A stretch of DNA of 36,846 bases from Actinomycetes bacterium (GCA_029777095.1 JAKOTS010000054.1:1-36846), one strand, 5' to 3'; positions 1 through 9,057 are shown, numbered from the stretch's first letter. Notes: generated by a model from the letters alone, not told the origin. Made by a program: numbers and translations.

Positions 1-198
1 GCTCCTGCGCCTCGCAGGGCACGTCCTCATCGAGCAGCACGACGAATGGGACGGCGCCGACCGCCGCTACTTCTCCGAACACTCCATGAAACTCCTCACC
101 GCGACCGACGAGGAGGTAGCGATCCCGGAACTCAACGCGGCATAATCAAAGCACTGACCGCACGGCGTCGAGAAACTCCACCAATCAGCGGGACGTCA
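1..198 (+). mobile_element. 3' end of an IS256-family insertion sequence
   Basis: This comprises the transposase end plus a tail of about 50 bp. The right-hand boundary is placed just before the tandem repeat that starts at 201. No terminal inverted repeat can be confirmed because the left end is outside the window, so the boundary is approximate. Confidence 0.45.
2..145 (+). CDS. IS256-family (mutator-type) transposase, C-terminal end only
   Basis: The window opens inside this reading frame, so only the last 47 residues are visible. The visible peptide contains the run LAGHVLIEQHDEWDGADRRY followed by SEHSM. This matches the conserved C-terminal end of IS256/mutator transposases, where an invariant LIxLxGAVLxEQxDEWxxxRRY segment lies close to the stop. 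The protein would cut and join DNA as a DDE-type transposase, but the catalytic residues are outside the window. Whether the element is complete cannot be judged. The sequence after the stop (about 150-198) resembles the short non-coding tail of such elements. Confidence 0.75.
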   Translation, partial: LLRLAGHVLIEQHDEWDGADRRYFSEHSMKLLTATDEEVAIPELNAA

Positions 199-200
199 CC

Positions 201-736
201 GAAGGCGCCGGACGGGACATTGGCCGGGGTCGGGAGAAGCTCGCGCGTGCGGCTTGGCCGAGACACCGGCACGAAGAACAGAGCGGATGCCGGGCGCACA
301 CCGCCACGCAACGTCCCCGTCGCGCACCCTGTCCCTCGCCGCGTCCTTGCTCCCGCATCGTGCCCGCGCGCCCACGCCTTGCTCCCCGTCGCGCCCGCGC
401 GCCCACGCCTTGCTCCCCCGTCGCAAATTGCCGCTTTTCGGGACACGCGACGGCATTTCGCGACTGCGGAACGTGCGGCACCGACCTGAAGGCGCCGGAC
501 GGGACATTGGCCGGGGTCGGGAGAAGGCCGTACGTCCGGCTTGTCCGAGACACCGGCACGAAGAATCGAGCGGATGCCGGGCGCACAAGTCCGCGCAGAG
601 TCCCCGTCGCGCACCCCTGTCCTCCGCCGCGTCCATGCTCCCGCATCGTACCCGCACGCCATGCCTTGCTCCCCCGTCGCAAATTGCCGCTTTTCGGGAC
701 ACGCGACGGCGTTTCGCGACTGCGGAACGCAAGGAA
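201..736. repeat. Tandem duplication, period about 287 bp, no convincing gene
   Basis: Two copies start with the same 36 bp or so (from gaaggcgccggacgggacat) at 201 and 488. Both carry the block tcgcaaattgccgcttttcg, at 421 and 677. The second copy is about 31 bp shorter because the first contains an extra internal duplication of a cgcgcgcccacgccttgctc-type segment at about 365-420. Each copy also has an inverted pair, CCGTCGC and GCGACGG, around the aaattgccgc core. Several overlapping long frames exist on both strands, but they are Arg/Pro/Ala-rich and repeat with the DNA, so I read them as artefacts. The stretch between the transposase and rpsD holds no other gene I can support. Confidence 0.8.
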
Positions 737-777
737 AGGCGGGGCGGCGAGGAAGGGAGGGCAACCCCGGGCAACGC

Positions 778-814
778 AAAAGGGCGCCGGATCCGAAGAT
801 CCGACGCCCTTTTG
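778..814. terminator. Intrinsic terminator after rpsD (bidirectional form)
   Basis: A stem of 12 bp with one mismatch is formed by 782-793 and 798-809 around a cgaa tetraloop. It has four A bases before it and four T bases after it, so it can terminate on either strand. It lies 15 bp beyond the rpsD stop, which makes rpsD its obvious client. Confidence 0.8.
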
Positions 815-828
815 GAGCAGGTGCTGTG

Positions 829-1458
829 TTAGCGCGCTGCGTAGTACTCAACGACGAGCTGCACGTCACACGTGACGGGCACCTCTGCACGCTTCGGGCG
901 ACGCACGAGGCGCGCCTGGAGCTTGTCGAGTTCGACCTCGATGTATGCAGGCGTGTTCGGCAGAACCTCGGCGTGACCGCCGGCTGCTGCCACCTGGAAG
1001 GGCTCGGTGCCCTCGCTCTTGGCCTTGACGTGGATGAGCTGACCCGGCTTCACGCGGAAGGAGGGGCGGTCAACGAGCTGGCCGTCAACGAGGATGTGAC
1101 GGTGCACAACCAGCTGGCGAGCCTGTGCCGTGGTGCGGGCGAAGCCTGCACGCAGCACGAGCGCGTCGAGACGCTGCTCGAGGAGCTCAACGAGGTTCTC
1201 ACCGGTCAGGCCGTCCTGACGACGTGCCTCGTTGAAGGTGTTGCGCATCTGCTTCTCGCGGATGCCGTACTGGGCGCGCAGACGCTGCTTCTCGCGCAGA
1301 CGAACGGCGTAGTCGCTGTCCTGCTTGCGCTTGGTGCGGCCGTGCTCACCGGGAGCGTACGGACGCTTCTCGAGGTACTTGGCTGCCTTCGGGGTGAGGG
1401 CGATGCCGAGCGACCGCGAAAGGCGGGTCTGACTGCGGGTGCGTGACTTAGTAGACAC
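829..1458 (-). CDS. rpsD: 30S ribosomal protein S4
   Basis: S4 is a primary binder of 16S rRNA that nucleates assembly of the small subunit body; in many bacteria it also represses its own operon. The 209-residue product has the actinobacterial N-terminus (MSTKSRTRSQTRLSRSLGIA) and lacks the zinc-binding cysteines of the C+ form, so it is the zinc-independent type. The S4 RNA-binding domain follows at about residues 95-160 (LEQRLDALVLRAGFA, then QARQLVVHRHILVDG). The start is GTG at 1458, preceded by AGGAAA at 1461-1466. Unlike in gammaproteobacteria it is not in a large ribosomal operon: it stands alone downstream of rarA with its own 186-base upstream region and its own terminator. Confidence 0.97.
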   Translation of the reverse strand: MSTKSRTRSQTRLSRSLGIALTPKAAKYLEKRPYAPGEHGRTKRKQDSDYAVRLREKQRLRAQYGIREKQMRNTFNEARRQDGLTGENLVELLEQRLDALVLRAGFARTTAQARQLVVHRHILVDGQLVDRPSFRVKPGQLIHVKAKSEGTEPFQVAAAGGHAEVLPNTPAYIEVELDKLQARLVRRPKRAEVPVTCDVQLVVEYYAAR

Positions 1459-1644
1459 GTTTTCCTAACTCTTGATCAATGTGGATACCGGCCGGTCGCG
1501 ACCACGCATGGGCGCGCACAACTGCACCGGAGAAATCAGAGGGATGTGCCCTGCGGAACATCACCGGCTACAGGTGGTGCTCCTCGGCCTTCGAATTCTT
1601 TGCAGCCGCGCGCAGAAATCGAGCCTTGGGCAACCAAAAGGTTA

Positions 1645-3000
1645 TCACGCCGAAGGTGCTTCGCCTGCGCCAGGGGCGAGGATACGTCGAATCTTTTCGA
1701 GCCGCGCGCCGATGTCACGCTCGTGGCCGTGCGAGGTGGGCTCGTAGTACCGCCGCCCCTGCAGTTCGTCGGGAAGATACTGCTGCGCCACGATGCCAAT
1801 ATCCGAGTCGTGCGGGTATTTGTACGCCCTCCCGTGCCCGAGCCGCTTCGCCCCCGCGTAGTGCGCATCTCGCACGTCAATCGGCACGCGCCCGATCCGC
1901 CCCGCTCGAATGTCGGCGATCGCGCCGTCGATTGCGAGGTAAGCGGCGTTCGATTTGGCGGCGCTTGCCAGGTAGATCGTTGCCTCGGCCAGAGGTATCC
2001 GCCCCTCTGGCATGCCAATAAACGCAACCGCGTCTGCCGCCGCCACGGCGATACCGAGCGCCTGCGGGTCGGCCATGCCAATGTCTTCGGCCGCGCTGAT
2101 CACCAGCCGTCGCGCGATGAATCGGGGGTCTTCGCCCGCCTCGATCATGCGGGCGAGATAGTGCACCGCAGCATCCACATCAGAGCCGCGAATCGACTTG
2201 ATGAACGCACTGATGACGTCGTAGTGCTGGTCGCCCTGGCGGTCGTAGCGCAGCAGTGCGCGGTCAACGGCCTGCGCCACGAGCTCGGGGGTCACTACCG
2301 CTGGCTCGTCGCCCGACCCACTTGCCATAGCTGCGGATGCCTCGAGCGCCGTCAGTGCGCGGCGCGCGTCTCCTGAAGACAGGCGCACAAGCGCAGCGCG
2401 TGCCTCAGCTGACACCTCGACGGCACCGCGCAGGCCACGCGGGTCGCTGACAGCACGGTCGATGAGCTCACCGAGTTGCTCGTCTTCAAGGGGCTGCAGT
2501 GTGAGGAGCAACGAGCGCGACAGCAGCGGCGAAATGACCGAGAATGACGGATTCTCGGTAGTCGCGGCGATCAGGATCACCCAGCCGTTCTCGACACCCG
2601 GGAGGAGTGCATCCTGCTGCGCCTTCGTGAAGCGGTGAATCTCGTCGAGAAAGAGAATCGTGGATTGGCCGTACATATCGCGCTGCGTGAGCGCGCCCTG
2701 CATGACCTCACGAACGTCCTTCACGCCCGCCGTCACCGCCGAGAGCTCAACGAAACGCCGGCCCGAGGAGCGCGCGATCGCCTGCGCCAGCGTGGTCTTG
2801 CCCGTGCCGGGCGGCCCCCAAAGGATCACCGATACCGACCCCTGGGTCGCGCGTTCGGGATCGGCCAGCGCGACCAGCGGCGACCCGGGCCGCAGCAGAT
2901 GCTCCTGGCCCGCGATCTCATCGAGCGAAACCGGCCGCATCCGCACGGCCAACGGTGTGGCGCCCTGAAAGAGCGCTTGTGCCGCGGTTGGATTGACCAT
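1645..3000 (-). CDS. rarA: Replication-associated recombination ATPase RarA (MgsA)
   Basis: RarA is a AAA+ ATPase of the clamp-loader/WHIP/RuvB group that acts at stalled replication forks and on single-strand DNA ends. The 451-residue product has Walker [10 protein letters not shown] at residues 62-70, Walker B LFLDEIH at 116-122, a sensor-1 ATTEN motif near 145 and the C-terminal tetramerisation region ([20 protein letters not shown]) typical of the family. Length is normal. The ATG at 3000 has no ribosome binding site, but TAGCCT lies exactly six bases ahead of it, so the mRNA probably starts at the ATG. It lies upstream of rpsD on the same strand, separated by 186 bp. Confidence 0.95.
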   Translation of the reverse strand: MVNPTAAQALFQGATPLAVRMRPVSLDEIAGQEHLLRPGSPLVALADPERATQGSVSVILWGPPGTGKTTLAQAIARSSGRRFVELSAVTAGVKDVREVMQGALTQRDMYGQSTILFLDEIHRFTKAQQDALLPGVENGWVILIAATTENPSFSVISPLLSRSLLLTLQPLEDEQLGELIDRAVSDPRGLRGAVEVSAEARAALVRLSSGDARRALTALEASAAMASGSGDEPAVVTPELVAQAVDRALLRYDRQGDQHYDVISAFIKSIRGSDVDAAVHYLARMIEAGEDPRFIARRLVISAAEDIGMADPQALGIAVAAADAVAFIGMPEGRIPLAEATIYLASAAKSNAAYLAIDGAIADIRAGRIGRVPIDVRDAHYAGAKRLGHGRAYKYPHDSDIGIVAQQYLPDELQGRRYYEPTSHGHERDIGARLEKIRRILAPGAGEAPSA

Positions 3001-3006
3001 GTCTCA

Positions 3007-3012
3007 AGGCTA
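3007..3012 (-). promoter_or_regulatory. -10 box of rarA, leaderless type
   Basis: TAGCCT (reads aggcta on the plus strand) fits the actinobacterial TANNNT -10 consensus and is separated by six bases (TTGAGA... ending C) from the rarA ATG, which puts the transcription start on the start codon. No convincing -35 box is visible. Confidence 0.45.
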
Positions 3013-3038
3013 GTCGCCGATGCGACACCGCTCGCGGT

Positions 3039-3067
3039 TTGTCGCTCTACCCTAGGGTGCGTAGAGT
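3039..3067 (+). promoter_or_regulatory. Predicted promoter of the small membrane protein gene
   Basis: TTGTCG (3039-3044) and TAGAGT (3062-3067), each 4 of 6 to the sigma-70-type consensus, are spaced by 17 bp and lie about 60 bp before the GTG start at 3129. It is divergent from the rarA promoter. Confidence 0.35.
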
Positions 3068-3128
3068 TTCAGCGGCTCGTGACCGAAGACGGCAAACGAG
3101 ACCAGCGTGAGTGCGTCAGGAGGATGCC

Positions 3129-3392
3129 GTGGCATCGCGGAACAAAGACAAGGCAACACGCGAGGCGCGCGAGCGCGCGCGTGTGTATGAAGCGCGCACG
3201 CAACTCCACGAGGAACGTGGACGCCGGCGCACCCGCGACAACTGGATAGCCGCGATTGCTGCGAGCGTCATCGTCGCCGGCGCAATCGCCGGTCAGGCCG
3301 TGTATTTCACGACCGGCCCTGGCGCGCCCGCGCCAAGCCCGACGCCCACGATGCCCGCACCGAGCGCGACCACTGAAGCCCCTGCCGAATAG
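3129..3392 (+). CDS. Small single-pass membrane protein, function unknown
   Basis: The 87-residue product has a basic, charged N-terminal cytoplasmic part (residues 1-38, rich in Arg, Glu and Lys), one predicted membrane helix at about 40-60 (WIAAIAASVIVAGAIAGQAV) and a short Pro/Ala/Thr/Ser tail outside. The chosen GTG at 3129 has AGGAGG at 3118-3123 in front of it; an upstream in-frame GTG at 3111 would place that ribosome site inside the gene. Similar short proteins with this architecture are common in Microbacteriaceae near the DUF349 gene (family memory, not checked). No catalytic motif is visible and I do not assign a function. Confidence 0.7.
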   Translation: MASRNKDKATREARERARVYEARTQLHEERGRRRTRDNWIAAIAASVIVAGAIAGQAVYFTTGPGAPAPSPTPTMPAPSATTEAPAE

Positions 3393-3455
3393 CATCGGCG
3401 CCCTCATCGCGCACTGACATGCCCGCCGATCACGGCGCCTGCCACGACGTCGTAT

Positions 3456-3461
3456 TAGGCT
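3456..3461 (+). promoter_or_regulatory. Possible -10 box for the DUF349 gene
   Basis: TAGGCT within cgtattaggctagggg fits TANNNT and would give a leader of roughly 100 bases for the gene at 3572. No clear -35 element is seen. The remaining intergenic sequence 3393-3571 shows no gene. Confidence 0.3.
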
Positions 3462-3571
3462 AGGGGCCGTCACGTGCATGCCTTTGCGCGCTGACACACC
3501 CATCGCGGCGCAAGCGCGCTGAGCGACTGAGCGACAAGAGTGCGGCCCTGGCCGCAGCGAGGTGGAATCAC

Positions 3572-4825
3572 GTGTCTTCCCACACTGAGCCGAACGAAGC
3601 CGTCCAGCCCTGGGGGCGCGTAGACGACGACGGAACCGTCTATGTGCGCGAGGGCGCCGAGTGGCGCGAGGTCGGGCAGTACCCCGACGCCTCGGCCGAC
3701 GAAGCGCTCGCGTACTTCGCCCGCAAGTTTTCCGACCTGGCCGACAAGGTCACCCTGCTCGAGCAGCGCTCGAAGCGTGGCGGCGCAACCGCCTCTGAGC
3801 TCGCCCCGACCGTTCGTCAGCTGCGTGCCGACGTCGTCGGCGCTGCAGCCGTTGGCGATCTTGCGAAGTTGGATGCTCGTCTTGAAGTGTTGGCCGATTC
3901 ATTGAAAGAGGCCACGGCCCTTGAGGCAGCGGCATCCCGCGAAGCTGTCGTCGACGCCGCGCGCGAACGCGAGGCCATCGTCGAGGCCGTCGAGGCTCTC
4001 GCGGCGCAGGACCCGCAGAAGACGCAGTGGAAGACCACGACGCAGCAGCTGAACGACGCGTTCGCGAAGTGGCAGGATCACCAGCAGAACGGTCCTCGTC
4101 TGCCCAAGGCTGACGCGCAGGCGCTGTGGAAGCGATTCCGCAATGCCCGCACCACGATCGAGCGCCACCGCCGCGAGTACTTTGCCGAACTCGACGACAC
4201 GCACCGCGCTGCACGCGATGCAAAGACGCGGCTTGTTGAGCGCGCCGAAGCGCTCGCGCCGAAGGGCGAAGACGGAATTACCGCGTACCGCGGCCTGCTC
4301 GACGAGTGGAAGGCCTCCGGTCGCGCGGGCAAGCGCGTCGACGACACGTTGTGGGCACGGTTCAAGGCCGCTGGCGACGCGCTCTATGGCGCACGTGCCG
4401 AGCGCGACGCCGAAGAAGCAGCCGATTCACTCCCCAAGATCGAAGCAAAGAAGGCGCTCCTCGAGCAGGCCAAGGCCGTCGCCGACGAGGCCGACCTCGC
4501 CAAGGCTCGCGCATTGCTCACGCAGATCCAGCGCGAGTGGGACGAGATCGGTCGCATCTTCGGGCGCGACCAGGAGCGCTCGTTGGACGACGGGATGCGC
4601 CGCATCGAGCAGGCACTTCGTGGGCGTGAAGACGCGGACTGGAAGGCCAACGATCCTCGCACCAAGGCTCGTGCCAACGACATGACGCAGCAGCTCGAAG
4701 ACGCGATCACGAAGCTTGAAGCCGAGCTCGAGGCCGCGAAGGCCGCGGGCAACGCCTCGGCTGCGAAGAAGCTCGAAGAGTCGCTCGCGGCTCGCAAGGC
4801 GTGGCTGGGCGCACTCGGCGCGTAG
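3572..4825 (+). CDS. DUF349 domain-containing protein
   Basis: The 417-residue, highly charged, helix-rich protein begins with a short segment seen in actinobacterial members (PWGRVDDDGTVYVREGAEWR at residues 13-32). It continues with repeated DUF349-type units, recognisable by the pattern LWxRFxxAxDxxxxxR (LWKRFRNARTTIERHRREYF near 190; LWARFKAAGDALYGARAERD near 255) and a long coiled coil (about 300-415). The start is GTG at 3572 with a GAGGTGGA ribosome site about 10 bases upstream. The family is linked to nucleic-acid or ribosome-associated roles in some bacteria, but no biochemical function is established that could be transferred here. It is likely cytoplasmic. Confidence 0.85.
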   Translation: MSSHTEPNEAVQPWGRVDDDGTVYVREGAEWREVGQYPDASADEALAYFARKFSDLADKVTLLEQRSKRGGATASELAPTVRQLRADVVGAAAVGDLAKLDARLEVLADSLKEATALEAAASREAVVDAAREREAIVEAVEALAAQDPQKTQWKTTTQQLNDAFAKWQDHQQNGPRLPKADAQALWKRFRNARTTIERHRREYFAELDDTHRAARDAKTRLVERAEALAPKGEDGITAYRGLLDEWKASGRAGKRVDDTLWARFKAAGDALYGARAERDAEEAADSLPKIEAKKALLEQAKAVADEADLAKARALLTQIQREWDEIGRIFGRDQERSLDDGMRRIEQALRGREDADWKANDPRTKARANDMTQQLEDAITKLEAELEAAKAAGNASAAKKLEESLAARKAWLGALGA

Positions 4826-4847
4826 TTCGCGGCGTTCTCGCCAGATC

Positions 4848-4897
4848 TGGGTTCTCCACGGCTCGGCGGTTTCCACAGGGCTACGTTGTCCACAGAT
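4848..4897 (+). promoter_or_regulatory. DnaA-box-like cluster upstream of the AbiEi-like gene
   Basis: TTGTCCACA at 4886-4894 is a perfect match to the high-GC actinobacterial form of the DnaA box (TTATCCACA/TTGTCCACA). GTTTCCACA at 4869-4877 and ttctccac near 4850 are weaker relatives in the same orientation, spaced 17 to 19 bases apart. The sequence alone cannot tell whether DnaA binds here. Confidence 0.4.
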
Positions 4898-4927
4898 TCT
4901 GCGCCGCCGTGAGCTGAGGCCATACCT

Positions 4928-5731
4928 GTGGCGCAGTATCGAGGCATGTCTGCCTCGCGTTTCATCTACTTTGCCGGTGATGCTTTGTCGATCGCCGAGC
5001 TCTCGGCGGCCAGTCTCGACGGCCATCTGGTCGGGCTCGGCGAGGGCTTCATGCCAGCCGACGCCGTCGAGACTCCGGCAATGCGTGCGGCGTCGCTGCG
5101 ATCGTTGATGGGCGAAACGAAGGCGGCGAGCCTGCTGACCGCCGCGTGGATCTGGGGTGCGATCCCATCCGCACCCGCTCGGCACAGCGCCCACCGCGCG
5201 GTCGCACATCGGCTGCATCATGTCGTCGACCGGCGGCTCGTGTTGCACGACGTGTATCTCGCAGACGATGCCCGCGTCCGGCTCGGCGGTGTCTGGGTGA
5301 GCACTCCCCTGCACACGCTCATCGCGCTCGTCCGCCACGCGGTCGCGGCGCCGAGCCCGAAACTTTCCGCGCGATCAACCACCGTCTCGTCGGCTGCTGG
5401 CCCGCCGGCCATCCTGCTGGCCTCCGCCCAGCCGCTCGAGCACCCAGCTGTGCAAGCGGCACGCGCCCTCATCGAGATGGGGTCGGCAGACTCTCACGAA
5501 GCGTTGGCATGGCTCGCAACACGGCGGCGGATGCCGGGGGTCCAGGCATCCCGTGCGCTCTTGCTCGCGCTCAGCGAGCACTTGCCGACGCCGTCGGGTT
5601 ACGGGTTCGAAGCCGCGATCGAAGCCGCACCCACTGCCGTGACCGCAGCCGCACCCACTGCCGTGACCGCAGCCGCGACCGCGACCACCACCACGACCGC
5701 AACGGCAGCCGAAACCCCGAGGGGAGCGTGA
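4928..5731 (+). CDS. AbiEi-antitoxin-like protein, function unproven
   Basis: The 267-residue protein has in its middle part the signature of a family often annotated in actinobacteria as AbiEi-type antitoxin C-terminal: AWIWGAIPSAPARH (about residues 73-86), RRLVLHDVYLADD (104-116) and VWVSTPLHTLIALVRHA (123-139). It lacks an obvious N-terminal winged helix and no AbiEii nucleotidyltransferase toxin lies next to it, so a toxin-antitoxin role is not supported by context. The C-terminal 45 residues are low-complexity Ala/Thr, encoded by a duplicated 24-bp unit. Start: GTG at 4928 has GAGG about nine bases upstream; ATG at 4946 is an alternative with poorer spacing. It converges on relA with only 16 bp between the stops. 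Confidence 0.6.
   Translation: MAQYRGMSASRFIYFAGDALSIAELSAASLDGHLVGLGEGFMPADAVETPAMRAASLRSLMGETKAASLLTAAWIWGAIPSAPARHSAHRAVAHRLHHVVDRRLVLHDVYLADDARVRLGGVWVSTPLHTLIALVRHAVAAPSPKLSARSTTVSSAAGPPAILLASAQPLEHPAVQAARALIEMGSADSHEALAWLATRRRMPGVQASRALLLALSEHLPTPSGYGFEAAIEAAPTAVTAAAPTAVTAAATATTTTTATAAETPRGA
5624..5671 (+). repeat. Perfect 24-bp tandem duplication inside a coding region
   Basis: The unit gccgcacccactgccgtgac plus cgca occurs twice without change, at 5624-5647 and 5648-5671, followed by a degenerate run of (gcgacc)-like triplets. It adds eight residues (AAPTAVTA) to the C-terminal tail in frame, so copy-number change would not break the gene. Confidence 0.9.
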
Positions 5732-5747
5732 GCCCCGAAGATTCCAA

Positions 5748-7997
5748 CTACCCCGAGGTAACCCGATACACGTCGTAGACCGCGTCGATGCGCCGCACCG
5801 CGTTCAGCACACGGTCGAGGTGCACGATATCGCCCATCTCAAAGACGAAGCGGCTGAGCGCCAAACGATCGTTTGACGTCGAGACGGTCGCCGAGAGAAT
5901 GTTCACGTGGTGCTCGCTCAGCACACGCGTGACGTCTGAGAGCAGGCCGCCACGGTCGAGGGCCTCGACCTGGATCTGCACCATGAAGATGCTCTTCGTG
6001 GTGGGCGCCCATTCGACCTCGATCATGCGATCCGGCTCGCTCTGCAACGACGCCACGTTCGGGCAATCGTTGCGGTGCACCGAGACGCCGCTGCCGCGAG
6101 TCACGAATCCGACGATCCCGTCGCCTGGGACCGGCGTACAGCACTTCGCAAGTTTGACCAGGATGTCGGGGGCCCCGCGAACGAGAATCCCCGAGTCGCT
6201 GTTCCGCGTGTTTCGTCGTCGACCGATCTCGGGGAGATCAATCGTGCCGGTGTTGGCACTCGACTGGTTGATCAGCGCGGTGACCTTTTCGAGCACCGAC
6301 TGCGTGCTCACGTGGCCCTCACCAACCGCAGCGTAGAGCGCCGAAACGTCTTCGTAGCGCATTTGCTGGGCGACCTCGGTGAACGAGTCCTGGTTCATCA
6401 GCCGCTGCAACGGAAGGTTCTGACGGCGCATCGCCCGGGCGATGGCATCCTTGCCCTGCTCAACGGCCTCTTCGCGACGCTCCTTCGTGAACCATCCGCG
6501 AATTTTGTTCTTCGCGCGGGTGCTCCGCACAAAGTTCAGCCAGTCCTGGCTCGGCCCGGCATCGGGGTTCTTCGAGGTGAAGACCTCGATCACCTCACCG
6601 CTGTGCAGCTCGGACTCGAGGGGCACGAGGCGTCCATTGACCTTCGCACCCATCGTGCGATGCCCAATTTCGGTGTGCACCGCGTACGCGAAGTCGACGG
6701 GAGTTGCGCCGGCGGGCAACCCGATGACGCGACCCTTGGGCGTGAAGACGTAAACCTCTTTCGCACCAATCTCGTAGCGCAACGAATCGAGGAACTCCCC
6801 CGGGTCGGTCGTCTCTGCCTGCCAGTCCGAGATGTGCGCGAGCCACGCCATGTCGGTGTCGGTCTCGACCGACTTGCCGCCGTTGACGCGCTCCTTGTAC
6901 TTCCAGTGCGCAGCCACGCCGTACTCGGCCTGCTCGTGCATTTCGTTGGTGCGGATCTGGATCTCGACGGTCCGCCCACCAGGGCCAATCACCGTCGTGT
7001 GCAGCGACTGGTACAGGTTGAACTTGGGGGTGGCGATGTAGTCCTTGAATCGCCCAGGCAGCGGCGTCCACCGTGCGTGAATCGCGCCGAGCACCGCGTA
7101 GCAATCGCGAACCGACCCGACGAGCACGCGAATCCCGATGAGGTCATAGATGTCATCGAACTCACGACCGCGCACGATCATCTTTTGGTACACCGAGTAC
7201 AACTGCTTCGGTCGGCCCATCACCCGGCCACGAATCCGCAGCTCCCGCAGGTCTTCATCGACCGCGGCAATGACCGACTGCATGTATTGCTCGCGTTGCG
7301 GGGTGCGCTGCCGCACGAGGCTTTCGATCTCTGCATAGATCTTCGGGTGCAGTACCGCGAATGAGAGGTCTTCGAGCTCGGCTTTAATGCTCTGGATGCC
7401 GAGGCGATGCGCAAGCGGTGCGTAAATCTCGAGCGTCTCGGTCGCCTTGCGCGTCGCCTTTTCTGGCGGCACGAAACCCCAGGTGCGTGCGTTATGGAGG
7501 CGGTCGGCAAGTTTGATCAGCAGCACGCGGATGTCTTTCGACATCGCGACGATCATCTTGCGGACGGTTTCGGCCTGCGCGCTCTCACCGTATTTCACCC
7601 GGTCAAGCTTCGTCACGCCGTCGACAAGCATGGCGACTTCGTCACCGAACTCGGCCTTCAGCTCATCAAGCGGGTATCCCGTGTCTTCGACCGTGTCGTG
7701 CAGCAGCGCGGCTGCGATTGCCCGCGGGCCGAGCCCAAGGTCGGCGAGAATCTGCGCGACCGCTACGGGATGCGTGATGTAGGGCTCGCCGCTTTGGCGC
7801 TTCTGGCCTTTGTGCGCCTGTGCGGCGACCTCGTAGGCACGCTCGACGACCGCGAGGTCGTTGCTCTTCGGGTGGTTGCTCCGAACGGTGCGCAAGAGGT
7901 CCGAGATGTCGTCGCTGCGGACAGACCGCGAGAAGATGCGCGGCACAAGCCGCCGCAACGTCGAGCCTTGCGGAGCAATCGGCGTCGAATCAGCCAT
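5748..7997 (-). CDS. relA: Bifunctional (p)ppGpp synthetase/hydrolase (RelA/SpoT homologue)
   Basis: The long RSH enzyme makes pppGpp/ppGpp from GTP/GDP and ATP, and hydrolyses it, setting the stringent response. The 749-residue product has all expected parts. There is an HD hydrolase domain with the HDTVED motif at residues 100-105. The synthetase domain at about 240-380 contains [23 protein letters not shown] and [15 protein letters not shown] domain lies near 440-500 ([20 protein letters not shown]), and a C-terminal ACT domain contains [17 protein letters not shown]. An intact HD motif argues that it is bifunctional. The ATG at 7997 follows GGGGAGGTGCC; an upstream TTG/ATG extension is unlikely. 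It sits 70 bp after secF on the same strand. Confidence 0.97.
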   Translation of the reverse strand: MADSTPIAPQGSTLRRLVPRIFSRSVRSDDISDLLRTVRSNHPKSNDLAVVERAYEVAAQAHKGQKRQSGEPYITHPVAVAQILADLGLGPRAIAAALLHDTVEDTGYPLDELKAEFGDEVAMLVDGVTKLDRVKYGESAQAETVRKMIVAMSKDIRVLLIKLADRLHNARTWGFVPPEKATRKATETLEIYAPLAHRLGIQSIKAELEDLSFAVLHPKIYAEIESLVRQRTPQREQYMQSVIAAVDEDLRELRIRGRVMGRPKQLYSVYQKMIVRGREFDDIYDLIGIRVLVGSVRDCYAVLGAIHARWTPLPGRFKDYIATPKFNLYQSLHTTVIGPGGRTVEIQIRTNEMHEQAEYGVAAHWKYKERVNGGKSVETDTDMAWLAHISDWQAETTDPGEFLDSLRYEIGAKEVYVFTPKGRVIGLPAGATPVDFAYAVHTEIGHRTMGAKVNGRLVPLESELHSGEVIEVFTSKNPDAGPSQDWLNFVRSTRAKNKIRGWFTKERREEAVEQGKDAIARAMRRQNLPLQRLMNQDSFTEVAQQMRYEDVSALYAAVGEGHVSTQSVLEKVTALINQSSANTGTIDLPEIGRRRNTRNSDSGILVRGAPDILVKLAKCCTPVPGDGIVGFVTRGSGVSVHRNDCPNVASLQSEPDRMIEVEWAPTTKSIFMVQIQVEALDRGGLLSDVTRVLSEHHVNILSATVSTSNDRLALSRFVFEMGDIVHLDRVLNAVRRIDAVYDVYRVTSG

Positions 7998-8067
7998 GAT
8001 GGCACCTCCCCAGGAAACCAATCCTATTGGCCCCGAGCGGGTGCCCGGCGCCACCCAAAACGCCGCG

Positions 8068-9057
8068 CTAAACCTTCGCGCGCGCCAGCTCTCGGTTTGC
8101 GAGTACCTTGGCATCGCGCTGCTTGATGCTCGGCTCCGTCTCGCGCATCAGCGAGTAGAGCGGTGCCGAAACGAACAGCGTCGAGTACGTGGCCACGATG
8201 ATGCCGACGAAGATCGACAGCGAGATATCGCTGAGGGTGTCGGCGCCGAGCACAAATGTTCCAAGGAACAGGATGGCCCCGACCGGCAACGCGGCAACGA
8301 CTGAGGTGTTGATCGATCGCACGAGCGTCTGGTTCACCGCAAGGTTCACCGATTCGCCAAAGGTGCGGCCCGAAATCTCGCCATCTTCCGCAGTGTTCTC
8401 ACGGACCTTGTCGAAGACCACCGTGGTGTCGTAAAGGGAGTACGCGAGGATCGTGAGGAACCCGATCACTGCGGCAGGAGAGATCTCGAATCCACTGAGC
8501 GCATAGACGCCAAGTGTGATGACGAGCACATCGAGCAGGCCGATGATCGAGGCAACCGACATCTTCCAGGTGCGGAAGTAGATCGCGAGGATGAGGAATG
8601 TCAGTGCGAGGAAGATCGCGAGACCCCAGAGCGACTGCTTGGTCACTTCGGCGCCCCAGCTCGGGCCGATGAACGAGCTGGTGACCTCGTCTGCCGGCAC
8701 CTTGAACGCCTCCGCCAGCGCGGCCGAAACCTTATTGGTGTCTTGCGGCGTCATCTGGTCGGTCTGCACTCGGACCGCACTGTCGGCGATGGTTGTCACC
8801 TTCGTCGTCGCGCTCGGCACGACCGACTTGACCGCGTCAGAGGCCACCGACTGGTCGGGGCTCTCCAAACCGGAGACGGTGAACTGCGATCCGCCGGTGA
8901 ACTCAATACTGAAGTTGATCGGTTTGAAGATCGGCACGATTGCCGCGCCGACGATCAGCGCGATCGCGATCACGAACCACAGGCGTCGCTTCGCGACGAA
9001 CGGGAACGAAAGCTTTCCTGAGTAGAGATCGTTTCCAAAATCGCTCATAGAACGCAT
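8068..9057 (-). CDS. secF: Protein translocase subunit SecF
   Basis: SecF pairs with SecD in the cytoplasmic membrane and uses the proton gradient to help complete export through SecYEG. The 329-residue protein has a first membrane helix at about residues 25-45, the conserved [13 protein letters not shown] motif just after it, a periplasm-type exposed domain to about 150, and five clustered helices (from [20 protein letters not shown] to [20 protein letters not shown]). The start ATG at 9057 overlaps the secD stop by one base (ATGA arrangement) and has GGGGGGAA seven bases upstream. An ATG three codons later is possible but less well placed. Translation is likely coupled to secD. Confidence 0.97.
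   Translation of the reverse strand: MRSMSDFGNDLYSGKLSFPFVAKRRLWFVIAIALIVGAAIVPIFKPINFSIEFTGGSQFTVSGLESPDQSVASDAVKSVVPSATTKVTTIADSAVRVQTDQMTPQDTNKVSAALAEAFKVPADEVTSSFIGPSWGAEVTKQSLWGLAIFLALTFLILAIYFRTWKMSVASIIGLLDVLVITLGVYALSGFEISPAAVIGFLTILAYSLYDTTVVFDKVRENTAEDGEISGRTFGESVNLAVNQTLVRSINTSVVAALPVGAILFLGTFVLGADTLSDISLSIFVGIIVATYSTLFVSAPLYSLMRETEPSIKQRDAKVLANRELARAKV

Noticed and set aside
132..890. Long overlapping open frames on both strands (150-250 residues)
   Set aside because: They follow the tandem repeat, are Arg/Pro/Ala-rich, have no ribosome sites and show no domain; high-GC artefacts.
541..1446. 301-residue plus-strand frame across rpsD
   Set aside because: It is the antisense shadow of rpsD, which has clear S4 motifs, ribosome site and terminator.
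1630..1644. aaccaaaaggtt hairpin after the rarA stop as terminator
   Set aside because: Only a 4-bp stem and no T tract; too weak to call.
1459..1644. S4-autoregulatory RNA structure ahead of rpsD
   Set aside because: A 186-base leader exists, but I could not identify a defined pseudoknot or match by eye.
6075..7364. 429-residue plus-strand frame
   Set aside because: Antisense to the RelA/SpoT homologue; composition is typical of a shadow frame.
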